A DNA stretch of 52,681 nucleotides from the NCBI GenBank assembly GCA_029555965.1, contig JAKQHY010000070.1:1-52681 (forward strand), written 5' to 3'. The notes beneath the pieces were generated by a model. The model saw only the letters and a list, made by a program, of their open reading frames with translations. It was not told the origin of the DNA and searched no databases. Shown here in pieces: positions 41,357 to 49,330 of the stretch. Position numbers and translations under genes: made by a program. Position 1 is the first letter of the stretch; each line of letters begins with the position of its first letter. Source of the stretch: Chloroflexota bacterium (GTDB lineage Bacteria; Chloroflexota; Anaerolineae; B4-G1; SLSP01).

Positions 41357-42718
41357 ATGTCAATGAATTGGCTATGGGGATATTGGTTCCCGGTCGGCTT
41401 GCTGCTGCTGATTTGGGGAGGATTACCGCCGCACAAGGCACGGCGTGTCACGCCACTGGCTGTGTTGGCCGTGGCGCTGAGCACATTGAGCTATTGGGCC
41501 GTCGGCTTTGCGCTGCACCTGGGCGGCGCGCACGCGATCAACCCGGACGATCCTACCCTGGCCGGGTTGAACATGCTGCTCGCGCCCCTCGGCGCGGAAT
41601 GGGGGCTGGCCGGGATCACGGGTTTCTTCCTGGCCGGGACGACCGCGACGGCCAACGTATACGCGCTCTTCCTGGCGTACTTGCCAGTGATGACGGCGGC
41701 GACCGTGCTCGTGGTGCTGGCCCTGTCTGACGCACGCCGCTGGCTCGTCCTTGTGGCAGGCGCACTGACCGGCGCCGTCATTGTCCCCGCTGCCGCGTGC
41801 TGGTTGTGGGGGGGAGGCTGGCTGGCGCACCTGGGCGCGACCTTGACCTTGGGCCACGGCTTTGCCGACTTCGGCGGCAGCGCGCTGCTTATGTGGCTGC
41901 CGGGGATGTTGGCGTTGGGGTTCCTCATCGCGCAGCCGCGTAGCGGCGACCCTGAACCACCCTCCGCCCCCCCGCCGGCGCACTTCCCCTTATTGGCAAA
42001 CCTGGGCGTGCTGTTCCTGGGAATCGGCTGGTGCGGTTGGACGCTGGCCGGCCCCTTTCACCTTTCCGGCGTAACATGGGATCTGGGCCGCACTGCGGTG
42101 AGTGCACTGCTAGGCATGGCCGGCGCCACGCTGACGGCGCAACTGTACGCCTGGCTGGTAACAGGCGAGTTAGAATCGTTGCTGGCGGCGCGGGGAATTG
42201 CGGCCGGATGGGGTGCGGCGCTGGCCGGCGCGCCCTTTCTGGCGCCTTGGGCCGCTTTAGTGGTGGGCTTGCTGGCCGGCTTGAGCTTCTCCCTGCTGCT
42301 GTACATGATTGAGACGCACCTGCGCCTGCGGGATGCTTCCGCCGTCGTCGCCTTGGGCGTGAGCGGTGGGCTGTGGGGACTGCTCAGTGTCGGGCTGTTT
42401 GCCGACGGTAAGGCGGGGCAAGGCCTGAATGCCATCGGCGCGAGCATCGGCAGCGATCCAGGTTTGGGCGTCGCCGGATTGATCGGCGGCAATTGGAAAC
42501 AGCTCCAGGCGCAGTTGGTTGGGATCGTCGCCATTGGACTGTGGGGTTTACTGTGGGGTGGGCTGCTTGGTTTCCTGAACGCGCCACGGCGGCCCTTCCG
42601 CCGCGCCGCCGTCCCTGAAGTCGCCGAAGCAAAAGTGGCAGCCATCACGCCGCCAGCAGAGACAACAGAAACCGAAACCCCTTCGATAGATGGAACAGAT
42701 CCAACGGAAACCAGCTAA
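41357..42718 (+). CDS. Amt/Rh-like membrane protein lacking the twin histidines
   Basis: 453 residues, about eleven transmembrane segments. Amt landmarks are visible: 'YWAVGFALHLGG' early, 'HGFADFGGSALLMWLPGMLA' (Amt: ..GFIDFAGS..VH...G), 'AARGIAAGWGAALAGAPFLA' with 'PWAALVVGLLAG', and 'GVSGGLWGLLSVGLFA' (Amt: GVHGVxGIWG..AxGLFA). At both pore histidine positions other residues stand: Met in 'ALLMWL' and Ser in 'GVSG'. Ammonium conduction would therefore differ from that of classical Amt or be lost; a sensory or other transport role is possible. The polar C-terminal tail (about 45 residues, TETET-rich) is unusual. No glnK lies beside it. AGAGGAG comes from repeat element B. Confidence 0.75.
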   Translation: MSMNWLWGYWFPVGLLLLIWGGLPPHKARRVTPLAVLAVALSTLSYWAVGFALHLGGAHAINPDDPTLAGLNMLLAPLGAEWGLAGITGFFLAGTTATANVYALFLAYLPVMTAATVLVVLALSDARRWLVLVAGALTGAVIVPAAACWLWGGGWLAHLGATLTLGHGFADFGGSALLMWLPGMLALGFLIAQPRSGDPEPPSAPPPAHFPLLANLGVLFLGIGWCGWTLAGPFHLSGVTWDLGRTAVSALLGMAGATLTAQLYAWLVTGELESLLAARGIAAGWGAALAGAPFLAPWAALVVGLLAGLSFSLLLYMIETHLRLRDASAVVALGVSGGLWGLLSVGLFADGKAGQGLNAIGASIGSDPGLGVAGLIGGNWKQLQAQLVGIVAIGLWGLLWGGLLGFLNAPRRPFRRAAVPEVAEAKVAAITPPAETTETETPSIDGTDPTETS

Positions 42719-42738
42719 TCCGTTGCAATCCGTTGATA
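42713..42738 (+). repeat. partial AACGGATT-family repeat (right arm only)
   Basis: TAATCCGTTGCAATCCGTTG then ATAAAAAAGGA. The TAA stop of the upstream gene is part of it and the trailing AAAAAAGGA is the ribosome-binding site of rsmD. No left arm remains. Confidence 0.65.
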
Positions 42739-42756
42739 AAAAAGGACAAAAGAACC

Positions 42757-43299
42757 ATGCGAGTCATAGCCGGAAAAGCTAAAGGCCGTCAGCTACGAGA
42801 CGTGGCGGGGCCAGGAACGCGCCCGATGACCGACCGGGCCAAGTCCGCGCTCTTCAGCATCTTGGGAAATGACGTACAGGGCGCGCGCTTTTTGGATTTA
42901 TTTGCCGGCACCGGGCAGGTGGGCATTGAGGCGTTAAGTCGTGGGGCGGCGCGGGCGGTTTTTGTGGAAATGGGCGCCGCGGCCCTCCGCGCCATCCAGA
43001 CCAATTTACAGTGGACCTCCCTGGAAGCCGACGCGCAGATTGTGCGGGCGGATGTTTTCAAATACCTGTCCGATGCGCCGCAAGCGTTCGATTACGTCTA
43101 CGTCGCCCCGCCGCAATATCGCGGGCTGTGGGTGCAGACATTGCAGTTATTGGACACAATCCCGGATTGGCTGGCCGAAGATGGCTGGGTCATTGCCCAG
43201 ATCAACCCGGTAGAATACGCACCACCAGATCTGCACCGCCTGACCTTGTTCGACCAACGGCAATATGGCGGCGTGATGTTGTGTTTTTACACCCTGTAA
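42757..43299 (+). CDS. rsmD: 16S rRNA (guanine-N2)-methyltransferase RsmD, altered catalytic motif
   Basis: 180 residues; the start at 42757 gives the typical 'MRVIAGKAKGRQL'. RsmD methylates G966 of 16S rRNA. 'RPMTDRAKSALFSIL' (22-36) and motif I 'FLDLFAGTGQVGIEALSRGA' (45-64), with 'FVEMG' after, are standard. Motif IV, normally DPPY/F, reads 'VYVAPPQYRGLW' (115-126): the Asp is Ala and a Gln is inserted before Tyr. The Asp normally positions the target amino group, so activity may be reduced or lost. The C-terminus is otherwise full length ('YGGVMLCFYTL'). A coaD gene, its frequent neighbour, is not present. Confidence 0.9.
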   Translation: MRVIAGKAKGRQLRDVAGPGTRPMTDRAKSALFSILGNDVQGARFLDLFAGTGQVGIEALSRGAARAVFVEMGAAALRAIQTNLQWTSLEADAQIVRADVFKYLSDAPQAFDYVYVAPPQYRGLWVQTLQLLDTIPDWLAEDGWVIAQINPVEYAPPDLHRLTLFDQRQYGGVMLCFYTL

Positions 43300-43501
43300 G
43301 CTCCCTCCGCCCTCCCATCGCACCGTCGCCCCCTCTCCCCCTGCCGATCATACACCCCCCCTACTCCGCCGCACATTGGCTCGCTGCCCCGAGGTCGGGA
43401 GCAACCCAGTAAGAATCCGGTTTTCAACAACCGGATTTCCATCGTACAGGTCTATGTTTTGTTAGTTTTTTGTAAGTTCACAACCACTTCGCACGGTGTA
43501 T
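43300..43501 (+). other. gap after rsmD, pyrimidine-rich, no gene
   Basis: The first 75 nt are strongly C/T-rich (for example CCGTCGCCCCCTCTCCCCCT). The gap continues with a terminator-like hairpin (43414-43440) and AT-rich sequence before a promoter. No ORF with coding character was seen. Confidence 0.5.
43414..43440 (+). terminator. hairpin terminator of rsmD
   Basis: AATCCGGTT (43414-43422) pairs with AACCGGATT (43429-43437) around TTCAAC; a short T-run is part of and after the stem. Confidence 0.5.
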
Positions 43502-43529
43502 TTGCAAATTTACTCCTTCTCCTTATAAT
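43502..43529 (+). promoter_or_regulatory. promoter of the response regulator and its leader
   Basis: TTGCAA (43502-43507) and a perfect TATAAT (43524-43529) at 16 nt spacing. Transcription would start near 43536, giving a leader of about 150 nt. Confidence 0.65.
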
Positions 43530-43535
43530 GGTGGC

Positions 43536-43687
43536 ACACATTAGCAAGACGTGGGGAAACTGCCGGCTAAAAGCCGCGCACCCAAATCCCCAAAAACGCC
43601 TTTAATCCATCCCCAGGAACGGGGACAGGCGCGAACAGATCAATTCACCCATAGAGATACGGGTGAAAGCAAACAAATGGAGCAGTT
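43536..43687 (+). ncRNA. structured 5' leader of the response regulator, class unknown
   Basis: Three hairpins follow one another. First, GGGG (43553-43556) with CCCC (43588-43591) encloses CGGCT-AAA-AGCCG (43564-43576). Second, CGCCT (43597-43601) with AGGCG (43627-43631) encloses CCCC-AGGAAC-GGGG (43611-43624). Third, TTCACCC-ATAGAGATAC-GGGTGAA (43644-43667). The ribosome-binding site TGGAG (43678-43682) follows with a TTG start. The regular stems with short loops suggest a cis-regulatory RNA. I compared it with the riboswitch consensus sequences I know and found no match. Confidence 0.5.
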
Positions 43688-44353
43688 TTGAAGAAGCATT
43701 GTATTCTATTCCTGGTAAACTCCCATTCCGTCGAGGTGGAGTTGACCCCTAACTTGCTCAAGCACTATACCGTGACGGCTGCGCGGTCGCGGCGCAATGC
43801 CATTCAATGCTTGGATGCCAATGCCATTGATCTGACACTCATCCACATCCCCTCCTTACGGTTCGACCTGACACGATTTTGCGATGACACACGCGGACGC
43901 TGGCCCAACATCCCCCTTTTCTTCCTGCTTGACAAGGGGATGCGCCTGGATCAGTTTCCTCACGCGGATGGTTACTTGCGCGTCCCCTTCACGGCGCGGC
44001 AATTGTTGCAACGGCTGTCCCGTGTACTCCCGGAACACCTGGGAGAAATTGTGGCCTGGCAGAATCTACAGTTGGATACCGAAGGGTATCGCTTAATGTG
44101 GAATGCAAAACAAATTCCTTTGACAGCCAAACAGGCTACCCTGATGCTGGCTTTCTTGAAGACCCCTGAAGAGACCCTCTCCCGCGCGCGGCTGATGCAG
44201 GATGTATGGGGCACCGACTACCTGGGTGATACCCGGACATTGGACGTACATATCCACTGGTTGCGCCAATCCCTACAACAATTACAAGCGCCATTCGAGC
44301 TTAAAACAGTCCGAGGCAAAGGCTATTACCTGTCAGCCACTCAGGAAACCTGA
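43688..44353 (+). CDS. OmpR-type winged-helix response regulator with atypical receiver
   Basis: 221 residues from a TTG start, set by TGGAG five nt upstream and by the protein start 'KKHCILFLVNSHS'. The receiver part (1-115) lacks the usual acidic pocket, and the phospho-acceptor strand reads 'DLTLIHIPSLR', with His where Asp is expected. Residues about 120-218 are a complete winged helix: 'IPLTAKQATLMLAFLKTPEE', 'LMQDVWGTDYLGDTRTLDVH', 'HWLRQSL', 'ELKTVRGKGYYL'. It likely binds DNA without classical phosphorylation. The structured leader suggests control after transcription start. It precedes an ECF sigma factor gene on the same strand. Confidence 0.92.
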   Translation: MKKHCILFLVNSHSVEVELTPNLLKHYTVTAARSRRNAIQCLDANAIDLTLIHIPSLRFDLTRFCDDTRGRWPNIPLFFLLDKGMRLDQFPHADGYLRVPFTARQLLQRLSRVLPEHLGEIVAWQNLQLDTEGYRLMWNAKQIPLTAKQATLMLAFLKTPEETLSRARLMQDVWGTDYLGDTRTLDVHIHWLRQSLQQLQAPFELKTVRGKGYYLSATQET

Positions 44354-44498
44354 AGCTTTTTTTCGTGTTTGGGCTTGATCCAGAAATGAAAAGCTACGCA
44401 CTGCCGGCAATGTTAGCCGCACCTAACCGGCGCAGCCAATCGTTGCAATATTTTGATGAGCGTGCGCAGGATAACGATCACTTAAAGCGACATACCTT

Positions 44499-45071
44499 AT
44501 GAATGTTGATAAAGGCGAACCGCTAACTGACCAGCAATTAGTGCAACAATTGAGGGCAGGCATTCCCGCCGCTGTACAAAGATTGGTAACGCTTTATAGT
44601 GATGATGTTTACCGCTTTGTATACAATCAGGTGGGCGGCTCAGCTCAGGATGCGGAAGATATTGTACAGGAAACCTTCCTGGCGGCCTTGAAGGCCATTC
44701 AGTATTTCCGAGGACAGAGCAAACTGCGCACCTGGTTATTCAGCATTGCTGCGCATAAAGTGGCCGATCAGCATCGCCGCCATGCGCGCGAACCTCACAT
44801 TGACTTTCAGGAAGTTCCTGATACGTTGTTAGCCGACACCCCACTGCCGGAACAACACCTGGAACATATGGAAATTTGCCAGGCGGTGCGGCAGGCTTTG
44901 CGACAGCTTCCCCCACATTACCGTACCGCGCTAGTGCTTAAATATGTTGAACTGGCGCCGGTTCAAGAAATCGCCAAAATTATGGCGCGCAGCGAGAAAA
45001 GCATTGAATCCATTCTGGTGCGGGCGCGACGCCTGCTAGGGGAATTGTTTGAGGCAAATCATGACGGATGA
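44499..45071 (+). CDS. ECF sigma factor (RpoE-like)
   Basis: 190 residues. Region 2: 'DDVYRFVYNQVGGSAQDAED', 'IVQETFLAALKAI' and 'KLRTWLFSIAAHKVADQHRR'. Region 4: 'VRQALRQLPPHYRTALVLKY', 'LAPVQEIAKIMARSEKSIES'. Both are complete, with no region 3. It directs RNA polymerase to a specific promoter set. The gene overlaps the following FecR-type gene by 11 nt, the classic layout for a sigma factor and its membrane-bound regulator. No strong ribosome-binding site is seen before the ATG. The gap after the response regulator (145 nt) contains no obvious terminator beyond AAGCTTTTTTTC. Confidence 0.96.
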   Translation: MNVDKGEPLTDQQLVQQLRAGIPAAVQRLVTLYSDDVYRFVYNQVGGSAQDAEDIVQETFLAALKAIQYFRGQSKLRTWLFSIAAHKVADQHRRHAREPHIDFQEVPDTLLADTPLPEQHLEHMEICQAVRQALRQLPPHYRTALVLKYVELAPVQEIAKIMARSEKSIESILVRARRLLGELFEANHDG

Positions 45072-48000
45072 GCGGGAAGAACACATCCAGCGATTGCTCG
45101 GCGCATTGGCTCACGAACCGGTCCAGGCCAGTGAATCCCTGAAAGAGCGTCTGGTGCAGGCGCTCTGGGAGGAGCAAACGCGCCGCGCCGCTGCGCCGGC
45201 CTTCTGGCGCGCGCTGTGGGTGCCCTGGCCGGCGGCTCCCCGTTGGGCCTACCTCGCGGTCGGGCTGCTGCTGGGCCTCTGTTTCTTCGCTATCGCAGCC
45301 TGGCCCGTTGACCGCGCCATCTTGCAAGTCCAGCAGGGCGTCGTTCAGGTGCAAGACTCCCCTGGCTTGCTATTCCCCTGGGGACACCGGCCCAACTTCG
45401 TGAACCAACAACAGGACATCAAAGTTACGGAAGGCGCCGCCATCACTTTGCCGGAAGACGGCGCTGCCGTACTCTCCTTCTTCAATCGCAGTCAAGTGGA
45501 ACTGTCGCCCGGCACCCAGATGACGTTAACCCAGGCACAACCCGGTTCCCTGTGGCAACCGCCCGCAGTGCGCATGCAGGTGGAAACCGGCGAGGTCCGC
45601 GCCGAAGTGGCCCATTTGCGCTCGCCGGCCGAACGCTTCGAGGTCACACTCCCCACCGCCCTCGTCAGTGTGCGCGGAACGATTTTCCGCGCCTGGGTGA
45701 TCTCGGCCACGCACACCTGCGTCGCCACCGACGAAGGTATCGTGCTTGTCCGCCTGGTAGACCCCACTCAGGGATACCCCGAAATTGAAGTGCCGGCCGG
45801 CTACGAAGTTCACGCAATCCTGGGCCAACCCCTCAGCGTGCAGCCACAGGGTGCGGCGCGCCCTGAGAGGGTCGTCGCAACAGTGCCGGGCGCCCCCAAC
45901 ACTGCCGCTTCAGCCGCCCCGACGTCTCCCCCTACCCCATCGCCCACCCAGACCACCCTTCCTCTCTTGACGGCAACACCGCCGCCGGCAACACCCTCGG
46001 AAATGCAGGTTCCCGCCAGCCTGACACCAACGCCGGTCATAACACCGGGCCTCGTCCCCACCCTGAGCACAACCGACAACCTCACGCCGGCCATGACGAT
46101 GACACCTGTTGCGCCACAAGCGGACGAAACCGACAAAAATACGTCGCCAAAAGCTGATACTTATAGCGACCTCGTACTGCTCCAAACCAGCGATCCCAAC
46201 CCGGCCGCCGCCGATGGGAAATTGCTCTACACCCTGAAAGTCCGCAACTACGGGAATGGGACGGCAGAAAGAGTGATCGTCACCAACACATTGCCGGCTG
46301 AAGTGAGGCTTATCACCACCACCTTCCCCGTCACACAGAACGCCGAGACTTTCGTGTGGCCCCTGGGAACGTTGGCTCCCGGCGAGGAACGCATGTTGCT
46401 GGTCAAGACACAAGTACAGCCGTGGGTCACACAGCCCTTCACCAACACCGCCTGGTTGAGCAGCGCCACCCACGACGCCCATTCGCGTAACAACCACAAC
46501 TTCAACGTAACGCAGGTAACAACAGCAACCGATCTGGTGATTACCCGCATGGAATTCCCCGGCATTGTAAGCGCCGGCGATGTGGTGACATGCGTGTTGA
46601 ACTACGCGAATCTCGGCCCGGCAGCCGCTCGCAGTGTGAGCATCGCTTTGACGCTGTCGCCCAACGTCCGCTTCGAGAACACCATCAGCGCGCAACCGCT
46701 GCTGCACTTCATCCCTGCGCCATCCGCCGACGGCAATGGCACACTGATGCTAGGCAACGCGCAGCCGCAACGATGGACGCTGGCGGAACTGCCCGCCGAT
46801 GCTTCCGGGCAATTGATCTTCACGGTAAAGATCGCGCCGGAGACACTGGGCTGGCTGACAAACACCGTTTCTATCGGCAGCCCGGCGCCAGACCCGCAAT
46901 CCTTCAACAGCCACTACCGCCAAACCCTATGGGCCGCGCGCTTTGCCGATCTGGCAATCACGCGTTTCGAGACATCTGGCGATGTTGTAACCGGCGAGGT
47001 GCTGGCCTATTCCCTTGATTACACCAACCGCGGCCCGTGGGCGGCGGATGACGTGGTCATCACCGGCATCTTGCCGCCCGGTGTGACCTTTGGAGGCATG
47101 ATGCAGGGGGGGGATTTAAGCACGCCGACATTAAGCGAGCAAAAACTGGTATGGACAACGCCCGCTCTGCTGCCGGGCGGCGCCGGCTCCCTGGTATTCA
47201 CGGCGACGGTACACCGCGCCACCGCCGGGTCGCTGCTGCATACGGCGACCATTGACAGCGCTACCGCTGAAGCTCGCCCCGGCGACGAGCGCGCATCCGC
47301 TGCCGCTACTGTGCGCGCCCCGGCCCTGCGGCTTGATGCTGCGCTCGCGCCGGCCCAGGTCGCGCCGCGGATGCCGTTCACGCTCACCGTCCAGGTCACC
47401 AACACCGGCGACGCCCCATTTGCAACGGGCGCGCTCGCACTGACGCCAACGTGGCCGCTCTCTGTGACGTATCTGACAGTGGAGAATACGGAACTGCTCT
47501 GGACGAATACCGCGCCCCTGACGCCGGGACAGAGCCTCTCATACACTCTGTCCCTATCGGCGACGGACGAGATCGCACCGGGACTCTATCTGGGCGCGGT
47601 GGCAGTCACAGGCGAAGCGCCCGCCGGGACGCTGATCGCCCGGCGAACGGTGACATTGACCGTTGCCACCCCCTCCGTAACGCTGACCCAGGCGGTCGCC
47701 CCGCTCAGTGCGCTCGAACCAGGGACGCGCACCGTGACGTTCACCGTGACGCTGGTGAACGATGGGCCGGCGCCGCTGACGGCGCTGCCCTTGCAGGACT
47801 TCTATCCCGGCGATACGCTATGCTTCGTGGCGGCCTGGCCCGCCCCCGACACCATCAGTCCTACCGGGATGCTGCTCTGGTCTGACCTCATATCCGCCAC
47901 CGAGGCCGACGTCGGACTCGCGCCGGGTGTAGCCCTCAGCGTGACGGTGGTGTTTGCGGCGCCGCCAACGTTCGATCCCACTACACCATTGCTGCACACG

Positions 48001-48114
48001 CTCATTGTCACCGGAGGGCGCGATCTGTACGGAAACATCCCTGCACCAGCCCTCAGTCGCATGCTCATGAGACTTCACCACGTCTACATTCCAATGATTT
48101 TACGTCGCCGATAG
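45061..48114 (+). CDS. sigma-linked membrane protein: anti-sigma-like N-terminus, FecR domain, DUF11-type ectodomains
   Basis: 1017 residues; ATG 45061 lies inside the sigma gene. Residues 1-60 are cytoplasmic and helical without a zinc anti-sigma H..C..C motif. One transmembrane helix follows ('WAYLAVGLLLGLCFFAIAAW', about 62-82). A FecR domain (about 115-255) has 'VRMQVETGEVRAEV' and 'TALVSVRGTIFRAWV'. A long Thr/Pro linker leads to three DUF11 domains starting near 365, 487 and 629 ('DLVLLQTSDPNPAAADGKLL' is the first) and two related beta-sandwiches near 757 and 872. The chain ends 'HHVYIPMILRRR'. It probably holds the sigma factor and senses the surface; an outside stalk this large is unusual for FecR proteins. 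Confidence 0.88.
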   Translation: MTDEREEHIQRLLGALAHEPVQASESLKERLVQALWEEQTRRAAAPAFWRALWVPWPAAPRWAYLAVGLLLGLCFFAIAAWPVDRAILQVQQGVVQVQDSPGLLFPWGHRPNFVNQQQDIKVTEGAAITLPEDGAAVLSFFNRSQVELSPGTQMTLTQAQPGSLWQPPAVRMQVETGEVRAEVAHLRSPAERFEVTLPTALVSVRGTIFRAWVISATHTCVATDEGIVLVRLVDPTQGYPEIEVPAGYEVHAILGQPLSVQPQGAARPERVVATVPGAPNTAASAAPTSPPTPSPTQTTLPLLTATPPPATPSEMQVPASLTPTPVITPGLVPTLSTTDNLTPAMTMTPVAPQADETDKNTSPKADTYSDLVLLQTSDPNPAAADGKLLYTLKVRNYGNGTAERVIVTNTLPAEVRLITTTFPVTQNAETFVWPLGTLAPGEERMLLVKTQVQPWVTQPFTNTAWLSSATHDAHSRNNHNFNVTQVTTATDLVITRMEFPGIVSAGDVVTCVLNYANLGPAAARSVSIALTLSPNVRFENTISAQPLLHFIPAPSADGNGTLMLGNAQPQRWTLAELPADASGQLIFTVKIAPETLGWLTNTVSIGSPAPDPQSFNSHYRQTLWAARFADLAITRFETSGDVVTGEVLAYSLDYTNRGPWAADDVVITGILPPGVTFGGMMQGGDLSTPTLSEQKLVWTTPALLPGGAGSLVFTATVHRATAGSLLHTATIDSATAEARPGDERASAAATVRAPALRLDAALAPAQVAPRMPFTLTVQVTNTGDAPFATGALALTPTWPLSVTYLTVENTELLWTNTAPLTPGQSLSYTLSLSATDEIAPGLYLGAVAVTGEAPAGTLIARRTVTLTVATPSVTLTQAVAPLSALEPGTRTVTFTVTLVNDGPAPLTALPLQDFYPGDTLCFVAAWPAPDTISPTGMLLWSDLISATEADVGLAPGVALSVTVVFAAPPTFDPTTPLLHTLIVTGGRDLYGNIPAPALSRMLMRLHHVYIPMILRRR

Positions 48115-48155
48115 TCTGCGCCTTAAATCCAAAGCGCAGTTTCCATCGTAAAAGG

Positions 48156-48185
48156 ACGGGGGCGGATAATATTATCCGCCCCCGT
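48156..48185. terminator. perfect 30-bp palindrome between convergent genes
   Basis: ACGGGGGCGGATAAT and its exact complement ATTATCCGCCCCCGT meet without a loop. It lies between the stops of the FecR/DUF11 gene (+) and leuB (-), so it could end both transcripts. The core GGGCGGAT...ATCCGCCC also occurs at 34128-34148. Confidence 0.75.
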
Positions 48186-48233
48186 GATATTCAATTGGCA
48201 ACTCAATTAAAATTTTGCGCCCCCCACACTTCC

Positions 48234-49298
48234 CTACAACCTCTGGCAGATCAGACTTCCCATTTCCTTAGTATGGGTCAGCTTCGTTCCATCAGTGTAA
48301 ATATCCCGCGTGCGATACCCCGCCGCGACCACATCCGCGACAGCCTTTTCGACCGCAGCGGCCTCTTCATTCAAGCCCAACGAATATCGCAGCAGCATTG
48401 CCGCGCTCAAAATCGTCGCCAGCGGGTTGGCGATGCCTTTGCCGGCGATGTCGGGCGCGCTGCCATGAATCGGCTCGTAGACGCCGTTCTTGCCCTCACC
48501 GAGCGACGCCGACGCCAGCATCCCCATCGAGCCGGCCAGCATTGAGGCTTCGTCCGTGAGGATGTCGCCAAACATGTTCTCGGTCACGATTACGTCGAAG
48601 TCCGCCGGGCGGCGCATCAAGTGCATCGCGGCGGAGTCCACGAGCATGTGCTCCAACGTCACGTCGGGATACTCGGCGGCGATTTCCACTACGACGCGCC
48701 GCCACAGCCGCGAGGCCGCCAGCACGTTGGCCTTGTCAACCGACGTGACCTTCTTCCGCCGCAGCCGCGCCAGCTCGAAGGCTTTGCGGGCGATGCGGCG
48801 CACTTCGTCGCCGGAGTAGACCATTGTGTCGTAGGCCGAGTCGTCGTCCGGGGTGGCCTCCTTGCGCGGGCCGAAGTACAGCCCGCCGGTCAGCTCGCGC
48901 ACGACGACGAGGTCAACGCCATCCAGCCGCTCCGGGCGCAGCGGGGAGGCGTCGCGCAATTGCGGGAAAATCTGCACCGGGCGCAGGTTCGCGTAGAGCG
49001 CCAGCCCCTTGCGCAGGCCGAGCAGCCCTTGTTCCGGGCGCACTTTCGCGGTGGGATCGTCCCACTTCGGCCCGCCGACCGCGCCGAGCAGCACCGCGTC
49101 GGCGCGCTGGCAGGCGTCCAGCGTGGAAGCGGGCAGCGGATCGCCCATCGCGTCAATGGCGCAGCCGCCGATGAGGTGATTTTCGAATGTGAACGTGTGG
49201 CCGTACTTCTGCGCGACGGCCTGCAAAACTTTGACGCCCTCGGCGACGACATCCACACCGATGCCGTCTCCGGGGATGGTGACGATGGTGGCTTGCAT
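48234..49298 (-). CDS. leuB: 3-isopropylmalate dehydrogenase
   Basis: 354 residues; the start at 49298 follows AAGGAGAACTCT and gives '[18 protein letters not shown]'. The enzyme oxidises and decarboxylates 3-isopropylmalate in leucine synthesis, with NAD+ and Mg2+. Signatures: '[13 protein letters not shown]', '[20 protein letters not shown]', '[15 protein letters not shown]' (substrate Arg), 'SVDKANVL' (catalytic Lys) and '[20 protein letters not shown]', with '[18 protein letters not shown]' closing the cofactor site. It is the last gene of a run of unrelated genes; no other leucine gene is adjacent. Length and motifs argue for LeuB rather than isocitrate or tartrate dehydrogenases. Confidence 0.98.
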   Translation of the reverse strand: MQATIVTIPGDGIGVDVVAEGVKVLQAVAQKYGHTFTFENHLIGGCAIDAMGDPLPASTLDACQRADAVLLGAVGGPKWDDPTAKVRPEQGLLGLRKGLALYANLRPVQIFPQLRDASPLRPERLDGVDLVVVRELTGGLYFGPRKEATPDDDSAYDTMVYSGDEVRRIARKAFELARLRRKKVTSVDKANVLAASRLWRRVVVEIAAEYPDVTLEHMLVDSAAMHLMRRPADFDVIVTENMFGDILTDEASMLAGSMGMLASASLGEGKNGVYEPIHGSAPDIAGKGIANPLATILSAAMLLRYSLGLNEEAAAVEKAVADVVAAGYRTRDIYTDGTKLTHTKEMGSLICQRL

Positions 49299-49330
49299 AG
49301 AGTTCTCCTTGTGTTTTTGGTTTTGGCCAA

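Noticed and set aside
43536..43687. Assignment of the leader to c-di-GMP, c-di-AMP, cobalamin or guanidine riboswitch classes
   Set aside because: I compared the visible conserved stretches of these classes with the sequence and none fits. Only the stems are supported, so the class is left open.
45061..45240. Zinc-binding anti-sigma domain at the N-terminus of the FecR/DUF11 protein
   Set aside because: No H-x3-C-x2-C motif is present. The anti-sigma role rests on position and the FecR domain only.
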